A DNA stretch of 32,828 bases, from IMG/VR virus record IMGVR_UViG_3300042731_005698, positions 1 to 32,828 of that record; one strand, written 5' to 3'. Within the stretch, counting starts at the first letter, position 1. Every line of letters starts with the position of its first letter. Shown in pieces: positions 6,116-13,085 of the stretch. This stretch comes from a virus. The notes under the pieces are model-generated. The model did no database searches, was not told the DNA's origin, and saw nothing but the letters and a program-made list of their open reading frames with translations. The position numbers and the translations under genes are program-made.

Positions 6116-6778
6116 ATGAATATCAAAGACCTACCCCTAAAAGAACAACCCAGTTGGAGAGTGAATTATCAAGCTGAGCATTGCACCTTGGTTGAGGTGC
6201 TTGCTGCATTACTCGGAGGAAAGCGCAGCCTGGAAACCGCCCAGGCGTTAGTCGCTGAATTCCAAACCGCGGAGGCAATCGCCCAAGCATCACCGGAGGA
6301 AATCGCCCAGGTTAAAGGAATGACCACGACTCGAGCGTCCTCCCTTAAAGCTGCCATCGAATTTGCCAGGCGTGTGAGTGTCGATCCTAACATGAAGGTC
6401 ACAATCACAAGCCCAGATGACGCCTACCAGTTAGTGTCTCACATGGCAGACTATGACCAGGAACACCTAGTATTGTTGCTCCTGAATACCAGGAACACGG
6501 TCATCGGTGAACCAGTGACTCTTTATAAGCAAACTCTGAATTCAGCCCACGTCCGAATTGCTGAGGTCTTTCGTCCCGCGATCAAAGCGAATGCAGCATC
6601 CATGGTTATCGCACATAATCACCCCAGTGGAGATCCGGCACCATCACCCGAGGACATCAGTATGACCCGGACCTTAGTAGAAGCTGGTAAAATGATGGAC
6701 ATCGAGATCCTGGACCATATCATCGTCGGTAGGAATAGTTATATCTCCCTGAAATCCCAGAATCTCGGGTTCAATTAA
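6116..6778 (+). CDS. radC: RadC-family (JAMM/MPN) protein
   Basis: A 220-aa protein of normal RadC length. Residues 25-90 form the helix-hairpin region (LVEVLAALLGGKRSLETAQAL, then VKGMTTTRASSLKAA). The C-terminal MPN domain shows the zinc-site signature: AHNHPSGDPAPSPED, with His167, His169 and Asp180 as ligands. Despite its name, a DNA-repair role for RadC is unproven; phage and mobile-element copies are common and may protect or process DNA. The start at 6116 fits the conserved leader after promoter copy 3. It is transcribed alone, with a strong hairpin 34 bases after its stop. Confidence 0.92.
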   Translation: MNIKDLPLKEQPSWRVNYQAEHCTLVEVLAALLGGKRSLETAQALVAEFQTAEAIAQASPEEIAQVKGMTTTRASSLKAAIEFARRVSVDPNMKVTITSPDDAYQLVSHMADYDQEHLVLLLLNTRNTVIGEPVTLYKQTLNSAHVRIAEVFRPAIKANAASMVIAHNHPSGDPAPSPEDISMTRTLVEAGKMMDIEILDHIIVGRNSYISLKSQNLGFN

Positions 6779-6782
6779 ATCG

Positions 6783-6800
6783 GTTTCCTGCGAAGGAAAC
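6783..6800 (+). other. 7-bp stem-loop just after radC
   Basis: GTTTCCT (6783-6789) pairs with AGGAAAC (6794-6800) around GCGA. It lies five bases after the radC stop and could stabilise the 3' end or work with the larger hairpin that follows. Confidence 0.4.
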
Positions 6801-6811
6801 ACCTTTGCTTA

Positions 6812-6855
6812 GGAGTGCTCGGTCCCCTAAAAACCGAGCACTCCGCTCTTTTAAG
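6812..6855 (+). terminator. 12-bp hairpin terminator after radC
   Basis: GGAGTGCTCGGT (6812-6823) pairs perfectly with 6833-6844 around CCCCTAAAA, followed by GCTCTTTTAAG. The weak T-run is short but the stem is strong, so termination after radC is likely. Confidence 0.7.
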
Positions 6856-7035
6856 CCTAGTATGTCAAGCGCAGAAGTCCCTAGAATGTTCGAAACCCAG
6901 GAGTCCTTGCCACGATACCAGTCGAAAGAGAAAGGTACTGTAACGGTCTTCCTGGAAGTTCTACTAGGGAAAGCGAGATCTCCCCAAACCCCCAGATGTG
7001 GGGGTCAAAACATGCCCTACCCCTAGAATTGGTAC
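6845..7035 (+). other. non-coding spacer with a second hairpin
   Basis: I see no convincing gene in this spacer; the frame across it has no ribosome site and atypical composition. A perfect hairpin, ACCCCCA (6988-6994) with TGGGGGT (6999-7005) around GATG, stands 30 bases before promoter copy 4. TCCCTAG near 6880 and CTAGGGA near 6965 are also complementary over a long distance, so the region could be a small structured RNA, but nothing identifies one. Confidence 0.35.
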
Positions 7036-7064
7036 TTGACAATTAGCCCATACTGTGCGAAAAT
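7036..7064 (+). promoter_or_regulatory. early promoter module, copy 4
   Basis: TTGACA at 7036-7041, spacer ATTAGCCCATACTGTGC (the consensus), GAAAAT at 7059-7064, with TTGGTAC upstream and GGCAAAGGAG downstream. ATG 24 bases after the -10. Confidence 0.85.
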
Positions 7065-7088
7065 ATAGTCAGGCAAAGGAGAAAAAAA

Positions 7089-7277
7089 ATGAACAAGTCA
7101 CAGATGGACAGTCAGATCAAAACAGCACAAACTCTAATTGATCAGGGTACCACCTGGGTAGCTGAAGAATTGTTGCGAAAACTCCTCAAGCTGCAACCCA
7201 CGAACGCCCAGAAAATGAAGATCAACGAAATGTTGTCCGAGATCCAGGAAGATGATGACTTCGACTGGGAGTTCTAA
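7089..7277 (+). CDS. 62-aa small helical protein
   Basis: Not recognised as a family. It is predicted to be two or three helices, with a TPR-like look (AQTLIDQGTTWVAEELLRKLLKLQPTN split over residues 14-40) and a very acidic end (EDDDFDWEF). It is the first gene of a long operon from promoter copy 4, and the next ATG follows one base after its stop. Confidence 0.7.
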   Translation: MNKSQMDSQIKTAQTLIDQGTTWVAEELLRKLLKLQPTNAQKMKINEMLSEIQEDDDFDWEF

Positions 7278-7278
7278 A

Positions 7279-7707
7279 ATGAAATCAAATCAGATCCCCA
7301 ACACCCAGGCACGTCAGTCAGTTGTCGCCGGAAATGCGACACTGACCTTTCGCAATTCCGAAACCGGGAATCGCTTTACATTCAAGGTTGTAAAGCCGGA
7401 CCGGAAAGATCCGAATTGTCCCCACTTCGTGAAGGTTCTCACTGGGAGTGATAACGAAAATGACTTCACCTTTCTTGGTACGATCTTCACCGATGGGAAT
7501 TATCGCCACGGTCGTAAATCCAGGATCACCCGCGACGCCCAGAGCGCCAAGGTGTTCGAGTGGATCTGGCGAAACATTGATGATCTGCCCGAGATCCTGG
7601 AAGTTTGGCACGAGGGTCGGTGCCTCCGCTGCGGTCGAAAGCTGACAGTGCCGGAAAGCATCGAGAGCGGTTATGGACCTGAGTGCATCAAGTCAGTTCT
7701 GAATTGA
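7279..7707 (+). CDS. DUF6011-containing protein
   Basis: A 142-aa protein ending in a small zinc-binding motif: CLRCGRKL, then PESIESGYGPEC, which is the DUF6011 signature (CxxCGRxL ... S...GYGPxC). The two CxxC/C pairs are near residues 116-119 and 136. The N-terminal part (residues 20-100) contains TGNRFTFKVV and FTFLGTIF and looks like a beta-rich domain seen with DUF6011 in other phage proteins. I took the ATG at 7279, one base after the preceding stop; upstream codons in frame belong to the previous gene. Function unknown. Confidence 0.8.
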   Translation: MKSNQIPNTQARQSVVAGNATLTFRNSETGNRFTFKVVKPDRKDPNCPHFVKVLTGSDNENDFTFLGTIFTDGNYRHGRKSRITRDAQSAKVFEWIWRNIDDLPEILEVWHEGRCLRCGRKLTVPESIESGYGPECIKSVLN

Positions 7708-7719
7708 AAGGAAAATCCA

Positions 7720-8157
7720 ATGTCTTCATTCATAGTTGGAAGTGGAACGATCAATCAAGTCTTAGTCTATCTCCAAAGCAATGCAAGAGATCCAATGAGT
7801 AACCATGTATCAAAAGCCCTTGAGCAGTTCGGTTTCAATTACAACCTGGAAAGATCAGAGTCATTGAAAGCCCTGGGTGAAGCAATGATGGAATTGAATC
7901 TCAAAGGAGTTGAGGCTTGCTACAACAAACGCGCCGAGGAAATGTTCGAGGGTATAGCCTATGACTTCGATCTCGGATATCACCTACCCGACAAAATCCA
8001 GTCATTGAAAAGCCTTCGGTGCTTTCTCTATCAATGCACCGAAGGTGACATTCCGAAAACCTCAAAACTTTTCCAGGCACTACAAGAAGTATCTAATCGA
8101 CTGGCACACGATATTGTCCAAGATCTCCCCCAGTGGGAAGACGCCCGTTGGGGGTAA
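7720..8157 (+). CDS. conserved hypothetical protein (145 aa)
   Basis: The protein begins FIVGSGTINQVLVYLQ and has a signature region SLKSLRCFLYQCTEGDIPKTSKLFQAL (split, residues about 96-122). I have seen this LYQCxEGDxP pattern in conserved proteins of phages and plasmids, but the function is not known to me. AAAGGAAAATCCA precedes the ATG. It is part of the operon from copy 4, between DUF6011 and DUF2958. Confidence 0.75.
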   Translation: MSSFIVGSGTINQVLVYLQSNARDPMSNHVSKALEQFGFNYNLERSESLKALGEAMMELNLKGVEACYNKRAEEMFEGIAYDFDLGYHLPDKIQSLKSLRCFLYQCTEGDIPKTSKLFQALQEVSNRLAHDIVQDLPQWEDARWG

Positions 8158-8170
8158 AAGGAAAATCAAA

Positions 8171-8512
8171 ATGAAAATGTTGACAAAGCAGATCCGAAAG
8201 GATCTCCCCCCACTATACGCTAATGAAGACAGCGTGTTTGACCAATACAACACCCAAGTTGTAGTGAAGTACTTCACCCCCTGGTCTAATTGGACCTGGT
8301 ATGGGTGGGAGTTCGATGGCGAAGACATCTTTTTCGGACTGGTATGTGGGTTCGAGAAGGAAATGGGATACTTCAGCCTGTCCGAGCTTGAAAGCATCAA
8401 TGGACCGTTTGGGTTGAAAATCGAGCGAGATCTTCACTGGAATCCCATCACGGTCAAGGAATTGTTGGTGAAGGAAGGACTCGCCAACTTGATCCCGGAA
8501 AGAGTTCGCTAG
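8171..8512 (+). CDS. DUF2958 family protein
   Basis: A 113-aa protein with the DUF2958 pattern: MKMLTKQIRKDLPPLYANE at the N-terminus, then VVVKYFTPWSNWTWYGWEFD, FFGLVCGFEKEMGYFSLSEL. Members occur on plasmids, integrative elements and phages; function is unknown. I placed the start at 8171 because the family begins exactly here and AAAGGAAAA lies before it; a longer in-frame extension overlaps the previous gene and does not match. The stop overlaps the GTG of the next gene. Confidence 0.88.
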   Translation: MKMLTKQIRKDLPPLYANEDSVFDQYNTQVVVKYFTPWSNWTWYGWEFDGEDIFFGLVCGFEKEMGYFSLSELESINGPFGLKIERDLHWNPITVKELLVKEGLANLIPERVR

Positions 8513-8757
8513 TGGACTGGTATGAAAAACCCGAGCCTCGCGACCGGGACGTGCTGCCTCGAAAATTCTACGAGAGCAAGCACGTTCCACGTGAGGACGG
8601 TTTGCCTACCATGTTACCTTACACCCGCAAGCGCCTGTTTGTCTTACTGGTGGAGAAAGCAACCTGGCGATTGCTGTGGATCCTCCCAGGTGGAAAGATC
8701 CCCTCAGCAATTGCACTGTGGCTGTACACAAATTCACCATGGGAGGAATATAAATAG
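8512..8757 (+). CDS. 81-aa hypothetical protein, GTG start
   Basis: Not recognised. The GTG at 8512 overlaps the TAG of the DUF2958 gene. The N-terminal half is charged; residues 44-72 (FVLLVEKATWRLLWILPGG...AIALWLY) are moderately hydrophobic and could be a membrane-contacting or buried beta-helix segment. Ends right at the next ATG. Confidence 0.55.
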   Translation: MDWYEKPEPRDRDVLPRKFYESKHVPREDGLPTMLPYTRKRLFVLLVEKATWRLLWILPGGKIPSAIALWLYTNSPWEEYK

Positions 8758-8940
8758 ATGGAAGATATCGCGAAGGTCAAGCGTGTGCTGAGAGCCTACT
8801 TTGCAGCCGAGTATGTTTGTAACTCTGGCATTCAAGGCAATCTGCGTCGTAAGAGATCCCAACAGAAGATCAAATTCAAACGCTGGTTGGTACGTTGGGC
8901 AAAGAGTGGATCTAATGGAGGTGAAGGAGTTGAACAGTGA
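8758..8940 (+). CDS. 60-aa basic protein
   Basis: Not recognised. Strongly basic (RRKRSQQKIKFKRWLVRW near residues 30-47), with two helices and a Gly/Glu tail; nucleic-acid binding is possible. GGAGGAA six bases upstream of the ATG supports the start. TGA overlaps the GTG of the LuxR-type gene. Confidence 0.6.
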   Translation: MEDIAKVKRVLRAYFAAEYVCNSGIQGNLRRKRSQQKIKFKRWLVRWAKSGSNGGEGVEQ

Positions 8941-9170
8941 GCAGGTACGAATTGACGAGACAAGAGCAAGCAATACTTGGGTTGCTATCGAGAGGGTTCC
9001 AGAATGCTCAGATCCAGGAAAGCCTGTGTATCAGCCGGAACACCTTGAAAACCCACATGCGTAATATCTTCGGTAAGCTGAACGTGGGTGATAGAACGCA
9101 AGCTGCATTATGGGGTGTGAAGCATAACTATGGTCAAACTGCCGAGCTTTCGCCCTACTGGGAGAGGTAG
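8937..9170 (+). CDS. stand-alone LuxR/GerE-type helix-turn-helix protein
   Basis: This 77-aa protein is nearly only a GerE domain: LTRQEQAILGLLSRG at residues 6-20, QIQESLCISRNTLKTHM at 25-41 with the recognition helix, and NIFGKLNVGDRTQAAL at 43-58. There is no receiver or ligand-binding domain, as in GerE itself. It is a good candidate for a middle-gene switch acting on phage or host promoters. GTG start overlapping the previous stop, with GGTGAAGGAG upstream. It is the only classical HTH regulator seen in the window. Confidence 0.88.
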   Translation: MSRYELTRQEQAILGLLSRGFQNAQIQESLCISRNTLKTHMRNIFGKLNVGDRTQAALWGVKHNYGQTAELSPYWER

Positions 9171-9174
9171 TCTA

Positions 9175-9462
9175 ATGGAAGAGAAAGAACCTACAATCAC
9201 GATGGTGTCACCAGATCCAGAAAACCGAAAGATCCTTGTTGTATATCGATACAACATCCCGGACGAATTAGTTACACCTACTGTCTCGGTAAAGCTATTC
9301 ATTGAAGATCACAACGCTGGAGTCGATCAAGAGTGGGTGATCACAAATAAAGAGCGGGTGCGCGATGAAATGGAAAGACCCGACGGTTATTATGTGACTT
9401 ACGAACCCCCTGGATCGAGTAGCGTAGAAGAAGAAGAAGAAGAAGAAGGGGAGCTTAATTAA
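9175..9462 (+). CDS. 95-aa acidic-tailed protein
   Basis: Not recognised. Predicted beta-rich core (ILVVYRYNIPDELV, SVKLFIEDH) followed by a tail with seven consecutive Glu residues encoded by seven GAA codons. That GAA run is also the left arm of an inverted repeat. I use the ATG at 9175 with GGGAGAGG before it. The poly-Glu tail may have been created by expansion of the repeat rather than selected for function. Confidence 0.65.
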   Translation: MEEKEPTITMVSPDPENRKILVVYRYNIPDELVTPTVSVKLFIEDHNAGVDQEWVITNKERVRDEMERPDGYYVTYEPPGSSSVEEEEEEEGELN

Positions 9463-9464
9463 GC
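9427..9464. repeat. inverted repeat, left arm (GAA x7 plus PacI-like palindrome)
   Basis: GAA repeated seven times (9427-9447), then GCTTAATTAAGC (9453-9464), itself a palindrome. The arrangement is repeated in reverse at 9808-9845. Confidence 0.75.
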
Positions 9465-9499
9465 CTATACGCATTGTTCCCTAGAGAGGAGTAGGAAAA

Positions 9500-9805
9500 A
9501 TGACCCCTGAGAAGAGTCGCGATATCAGTTTCGCGCACGCCCAGATGATAGCAAGATCCGAGCCGAACCGAGTGTTAGTCAGCTTTGATGGCACTGCCGT
9601 TCCAATGAAGAGAGCACTGGAATTGAACGTAGTTACCGACTATATATTCGTTCGCAAGGATGGTTGGAGCCTCGGTTGCCCTGGACACCTGGAAAGGCAA
9701 GCGCATAACCTGTGGCGTGGTGATTGGATCCTCGTCTACCAGGTTGTGAGTGACCTGGATCTCGCATATCCACTTTACCTGGCGCGAAGTGACGAAAGAG
9801 GTTAA
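9500..9805 (+). CDS. 101-aa ORF bracketed by inverted repeats
   Basis: Not recognised. It contains a short FDGTAVPMKRALELNV stretch and GWSLGCPGHLERQAHNLWRGDW; the composition is soluble and mixed. GAGAGGAG lies well placed before the ATG. The gene is enclosed by two arms of an imperfect inverted repeat (TTAATTAA plus GAA/TTC runs), as if inserted as a cassette. It lies at the 3' end of the operon from promoter copy 4, or is transcribed on its own from an unseen site. No transposase or recombinase features. Confidence 0.6.
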   Translation: MTPEKSRDISFAHAQMIARSEPNRVLVSFDGTAVPMKRALELNVVTDYIFVRKDGWSLGCPGHLERQAHNLWRGDWILVYQVVSDLDLAYPLYLARSDERG

Positions 9806-9807
9806 GT

Positions 9808-9845
9808 ACTTAATTAAGCGACTCTACTTCTTCTTCTTCTTCTTC
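9808..9845. repeat. inverted repeat, right arm (palindrome plus TTC x6)
   Basis: ACTTAATTAAGC (9808-9819), a short spacer, then TTC repeated six times (9828-9845). In reverse complement it mirrors the left arm, with a slightly different spacer between palindrome and triplet run. Confidence 0.75.
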
Positions 9846-9851
9846 CTACCA

Positions 9852-9880
9852 GTAGGGGTGAGGGTGTTAGACACCCCTAC
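9852..9880 (+). terminator. 9-bp hairpin before promoter copy 5
   Basis: GTAGGGGTG (9852-9860) pairs with CACCCCTAC (9872-9880) over an 11-base loop; an alternative GGGTG/CACCC pairing exists inside. No T-run follows, so it may be a weak or factor-dependent terminator insulating promoter copy 5, or an operator. Confidence 0.45.
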
Positions 9881-9889
9881 CTATGGCGC

Positions 9890-9918
9890 TTGACAATTCG
9901 CCCAGACTGTGCGAAAAT
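9890..9918 (+). promoter_or_regulatory. early promoter module, copy 5 (divergent leader)
   Basis: TTGACA at 9890-9895, spacer ATTCGCCCAGACTGTGC, GAAAAT at 9913-9918. Unlike the other copies, the next real gene starts 90 bases later; at the normal place there is only a six-codon GTG frame. Confidence 0.8.
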
Positions 9919-9940
9919 GGTTGTACCCCATTAGAAAGGA

Positions 9941-9961
9941 GTGACGCCTGAAGAGGGTTAG
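9941..9961 (+). other. possible six-codon leader peptide
   Basis: AAAGGA then GTG ACG CCT GAA GAG GGT TAG sits where the other promoter copies have their first gene. It could be a leader peptide or the remains of a deleted gene. The main gene then has its own AGGAGG site. Confidence 0.3.
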
Positions 9962-10008
9962 GCACCCCAAAGATCCGTCCATTGATATCAAAATAGGAGG
10001 TAATTCTA

Positions 10009-10722
10009 ATGTCAGATTTTTATGACATCCTGGAAGAGTACGAGCAGCAAGAGAGCATGGGTGGTGGGATAGTTGGCAAAATCCTTGTGCAGTTAGGATG
10101 GAAATCTTTTATCCCGGGTATGGGAAATGAAGAGACCTTCTTTCACTATACGCCCGGTGATGAAGCATCCAAGAAAGCAGCAAAGGAACAGTGTCAGAAT
10201 CTTATCACCCAGTCTGGTGTCCCTAATCGCCCTCAAAATTGCATCCAGTTCCAGGTGTACCGAGACAGCGTATTAGGAAGAGATGTTACTTGGCAAGGTG
10301 ATCGATTCTTTGTTCACCCACTATGGACCGACGGTTACAAACAGATTGTCAAACCTGCAATGAAAGCAGCCGGGATGACTACCGTTGGTGAATACTGGGG
10401 TAGGATAGCTTTCGCAGATGATCCATCTGGTCGAATGGAAGAGGATCGAGAAGGAAACCCCCGCGTTGCTCAGATCCCGCATCTAGTCGAGATCTACCCC
10501 TCAAAGGAAGCTGCACAAAAGGCAGTCGAAGGTGGTGCAGCTGCAAGTCCTGAAGGTGGGGAAACCGTTGATACTGGAGTTCCACCTGGATGGACTAAAG
10601 ACGCGTGGGATTCCGTGAAGTCCGATATCCAAAAAGCCAAAGATGATGGTCAGGCACCCCCGACAATCGCCTCAGATTACGGTGTAGAAGTCAAATACAT
10701 CGTTCAAGCCCTGAGTGGCTGA
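10009..10722 (+). CDS. 237-aa protein of the recombination module, possible ssDNA-binding partner
   Basis: No family recognised with certainty. N-terminus MSDFYDILEEYEQQE, then a mixed alpha/beta region to about residue 170 (FFHYTPGDEASKKAA, WQGDRFFVHPLW, GEYWGRIAF), a Gly/Ala/Pro linker at 175-195, and a C-terminal segment APPTIASDYGVEVKYIV that looks like half of a helix-turn-helix. A very similar tail ends the RecA-like ATPase two genes on. Single-strand annealing/Sak4-type ATPases usually have an SSB gene nearby, and this gene is the best placed candidate, but that is inference from position. AGGAGG seven bases upstream of the ATG. Confidence 0.75.
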   Translation: MSDFYDILEEYEQQESMGGGIVGKILVQLGWKSFIPGMGNEETFFHYTPGDEASKKAAKEQCQNLITQSGVPNRPQNCIQFQVYRDSVLGRDVTWQGDRFFVHPLWTDGYKQIVKPAMKAAGMTTVGEYWGRIAFADDPSGRMEEDREGNPRVAQIPHLVEIYPSKEAAQKAVEGGAAASPEGGETVDTGVPPGWTKDAWDSVKSDIQKAKDDGQAPPTIASDYGVEVKYIVQALSG

Positions 10723-10833
10723 GTGGAGATCCTTGCTGACCTATTCGTTACTGATGCAACCGTACAGAGGATGGCAGCGTTAGGACGGTAGGTTGGCAAG
10801 ACTCCGGGAGATCCCAATGTGTGAGGAGTCGTA

Positions 10834-11664
10834 ATGATCATCGTTGATAACAGCGAAACCCGCGAAGGATCAAGATTGCCTAATATTGAAGGTGCAGTTG
10901 TGAGTGAGATCCTGGAAACTGTGACTGGTGCAGATATCATGATCAGTGCAATGGAGATCCCGCCCAGTACTCCGGTCCTAATCCAAAAACATATTGATAA
11001 TGGGGCACTGTTAGTCCAGAGGAAAAGCGGTGAAGATCTCGCAAGCAGCTTGGGTGCCAGGTTGAATGAGTCGCTTGCCAAGATGCGTGAAACTGGAGCA
11101 AGGCAAGCCCAGTGCGTTCTACTGTTCACTGGGATTCTAGAATGGCACAAAGGAAATCTAGCCACGATCAACGGAGTCAAATCCAGGAGTTCTTACTTTG
11201 CAATACTAGGCGGTCTAAGCAAATGGCACGATAGAGGGGGAGTTGTTGAATTCCTGGCGAATGATGACTTGATCCCTAAGTGGGTGGATCTGAAGCATAA
11301 GCACGTCAAGGAATATCAGGAGGTAAAGGAAAAGAAATTTCATCCAAAGAAGATAGACGTGGTTGAGGTTGATCCCGGAGATCCGTTGCAAGAATTGATC
11401 AAGGTCGAGGACTGGCGTGCAGTTGTGGCTAACATGCCCGGCGTTGGACCTAAGCGTGCTACTGCCCTTCGAGACACCATGTTGGAAGAGGGTGCAGCCG
11501 ATAACTTCATCACTGCGCTGGTGTGGTTAACCGAATTCGAATTGACTGAGAAAGTGCCGGGTATTGGAAGGAAGACCTGCGAAAACATAAGAGAGTTCTG
11601 TGGACTGGAAAATATTTATCATTTGTATGTGTCATTGAAAAATTTCCATGACCCGAAGGAGTAA
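10834..11664 (+). CDS. ERCC4 (XPF/MUS81-type) nuclease-fold protein with two HhH motifs, Glu-to-Gln at the active site
   Basis: 276 aa. An ERCC4 nuclease fold at residues 1-145: VDNSETREG at 4-12 matches the DxRExR start, and VQRKSGEDLASSL at 61-73 matches the signature (V/I)ERKxxxD. In this copy the Glu of ERK is Gln62, which in XPF-family enzymes is a metal-binding catalytic residue. A Lys-rich linker leads to tandem helix-hairpin-helix motifs at 201-209 (MPGVGPKRA) and 241-249 (VPGIGRKTC), the usual DNA-binding tail of this family. It would act on branched DNA in recombination, or only bind it if inactive. The GAGGAG before the ATG is good. The 111 bases upstream hold only a doubtful 22-codon frame (GTG at 10723). 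Confidence 0.85.
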   Translation: MIIVDNSETREGSRLPNIEGAVVSEILETVTGADIMISAMEIPPSTPVLIQKHIDNGALLVQRKSGEDLASSLGARLNESLAKMRETGARQAQCVLLFTGILEWHKGNLATINGVKSRSSYFAILGGLSKWHDRGGVVEFLANDDLIPKWVDLKHKHVKEYQEVKEKKFHPKKIDVVEVDPGDPLQELIKVEDWRAVVANMPGVGPKRATALRDTMLEEGAADNFITALVWLTEFELTEKVPGIGRKTCENIREFCGLENIYHLYVSLKNFHDPKE

Positions 11665-11670
11665 ATTTAC

Positions 11671-12705
11671 ATGAGTGAAAAAAGAGTGCCTGTCATTTCC
11701 GGGTTGATCCATGTAACGGGTGAGCCTGACACTGGGAAGACAACCTTCACCCTTGCCACTGGTGTCGAGCCTGAAAAGATCTGTTTCTTCGATAATGACT
11801 TGAAAACCCAGGCGGTCGCAGATGACCTAGCAGAAAGCGGTCACCCGTTTGGTTACTATGTCAACCTGGTGCGAGGCTTTGCACAATACAAGTATGCAAG
11901 CCCAATTGCGTTCCACGATTATGTAGTGGAATTACTAGACGCGATCCTGGCACAGAAAAAAGGCAATGTGTATCCGTTCCAGGTGTTCGTCTTTGATAAC
12001 TGGTCCAGAATGGAAGATGGGATTCGAGCGTATTCGTTGAAGGTCATGCCTCAGATCTCTTCCTTGACACCTGGTCAAATCCGCAATATGAGCCAGTTGA
12101 CGTGGCCGTACACCTATGCTTACTATGCTGAATTCCTGGACAAGCTGTTATCCATTGCCCCGACTGTATTCTTAGTAACTCACATCCGAGCTAAATACAT
12201 CGGTAGCAAAAAGACAGATCAAATCGAAGCACGTGGTCAAAGACCTTTGATTGAAAAATCAACCATGCGTGTTTGGATGCGTCACAATCCAGATAGTCCC
12301 GCGCCTATTGGTTTGATCCTAAAGCGCCCTCAGAAAATGGTGTTCGAAGGAGGTGCCCTGCTACCAGTGAGCATTCTCCCCAGACGAGTAAAACCTTGCA
12401 CCTGGGAGAAAATCGAGGAGTATTGGAGATCCCCTATCGGAAACACCACGCCAAGTCCCGAGGAAGTTCCAGACGAGTTTGAATTATCGATACTCGATGG
12501 AACACTCACAGAGGATCAGAAAGTGTCTCTGAGGTTAGCTCTGGTGTCTGCAGAACAGGAAGACGCGGAGGAAGCTGCGTTGCTACAAGCAATGGGTGAA
12601 GAGCTAAAAGAGCGTGTCCAAGCAATGCGCGCCGAAGGAATGTCGCCCCCAGTTATCGCGAAAGAATTAGATATTACAGTTGCGGAAGTAGGAGAGTATT
12701 CATGA
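11671..12705 (+). CDS. RecA-like P-loop ATPase (Sak4-type)
   Basis: 344 aa. Walker A GEPDTGKTT at residues 17-25; a FFDNDLKTQ segment at 39-47; Walker B-like FVFDNW at 106-111; FLVTHIRAKY around 167-176 corresponds to the sensor strand. This is the single-domain RecA/Sak4 pattern found in phage recombination modules, where the protein helps strand annealing. The C-terminal 100 residues are acidic and end in an HTH-like tail, SPPVIAKELDITVAEV, like that of the 10009 gene. AAGGAG upstream; the stop overlaps the next start (ATGA). Confidence 0.8.
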   Translation: MSEKRVPVISGLIHVTGEPDTGKTTFTLATGVEPEKICFFDNDLKTQAVADDLAESGHPFGYYVNLVRGFAQYKYASPIAFHDYVVELLDAILAQKKGNVYPFQVFVFDNWSRMEDGIRAYSLKVMPQISSLTPGQIRNMSQLTWPYTYAYYAEFLDKLLSIAPTVFLVTHIRAKYIGSKKTDQIEARGQRPLIEKSTMRVWMRHNPDSPAPIGLILKRPQKMVFEGGALLPVSILPRRVKPCTWEKIEEYWRSPIGNTTPSPEEVPDEFELSILDGTLTEDQKVSLRLALVSAEQEDAEEAALLQAMGEELKERVQAMRAEGMSPPVIAKELDITVAEVGEYS

Positions 12706-13085
12706 TAAAAGATGCAGATCTAATCCCCGAGCCGTTGCGTGAGGCGCTGCGTAATTATGCTGCAGTGCAAATGCAAATAGCCGAAGATCCCAAGGTCCGT
12801 GAAGCCCAGTTCCAATTGCACAAAGTAATGGAACACTACCAGGATCGTCTAAATGACCTGGCAAAATATATCAAAGCCCATGTGCTTGAGTTGGAAAACA
12901 GTGTATCCGTTTATGGTGTGACTGTCTCGCATCGAAGCGAGTATGATCGAGTCATGTGGAGTTCCGAGGATCTAAACGCCTTATATGAAATCGAAGAGAA
13001 CCAGGCGTTGCTAGATCCCGCTCGTAGCGTGAAAACCTACAAGCCTTCTGTAACTCTCAAGTACAAGCCAGTGGAGGAAACATGA
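12702..13085 (+). CDS. 127-aa hypothetical protein in recombination/actin operon
   Basis: Not recognised. The first 70 residues are a long helix with coiled-coil character (KVMEHYQDRLNDLAKYIKAH); the rest is beta-rich (VYGVTVSHRSEYDRVMW, TYKPSVTLKYKP). Both ends overlap neighbours by ATGA, so it is translated together with the RecA-like ATPase before it and the actin-like protein after it. A role as accessory to either is possible. Confidence 0.75.
   Translation: MIKDADLIPEPLREALRNYAAVQMQIAEDPKVREAQFQLHKVMEHYQDRLNDLAKYIKAHVLELENSVSVYGVTVSHRSEYDRVMWSSEDLNALYEIEENQALLDPARSVKTYKPSVTLKYKPVEET

Noticed and set aside
6885-6905. T-loop-like GTTCGAAACCC, possible tRNA
   Set aside because: No pairing five-base T stem and no acceptor or anticodon stems around it.
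6805-7026. 73-codon frame after radC on the plus strand
   Set aside because: Starts inside the terminator hairpin, has no ribosome site, has Ser/Arg/Pro-rich out-of-frame composition and runs through a second hairpin up to promoter copy 4.
10723-10791. 22-codon GTG frame between the 237-aa gene and the ERCC4 gene
   Set aside because: No ribosome site beyond the stop of the previous gene; after its TAG the same frame reads ten more codons to TGA, so it may be a remnant. Not strong enough to list as a gene.
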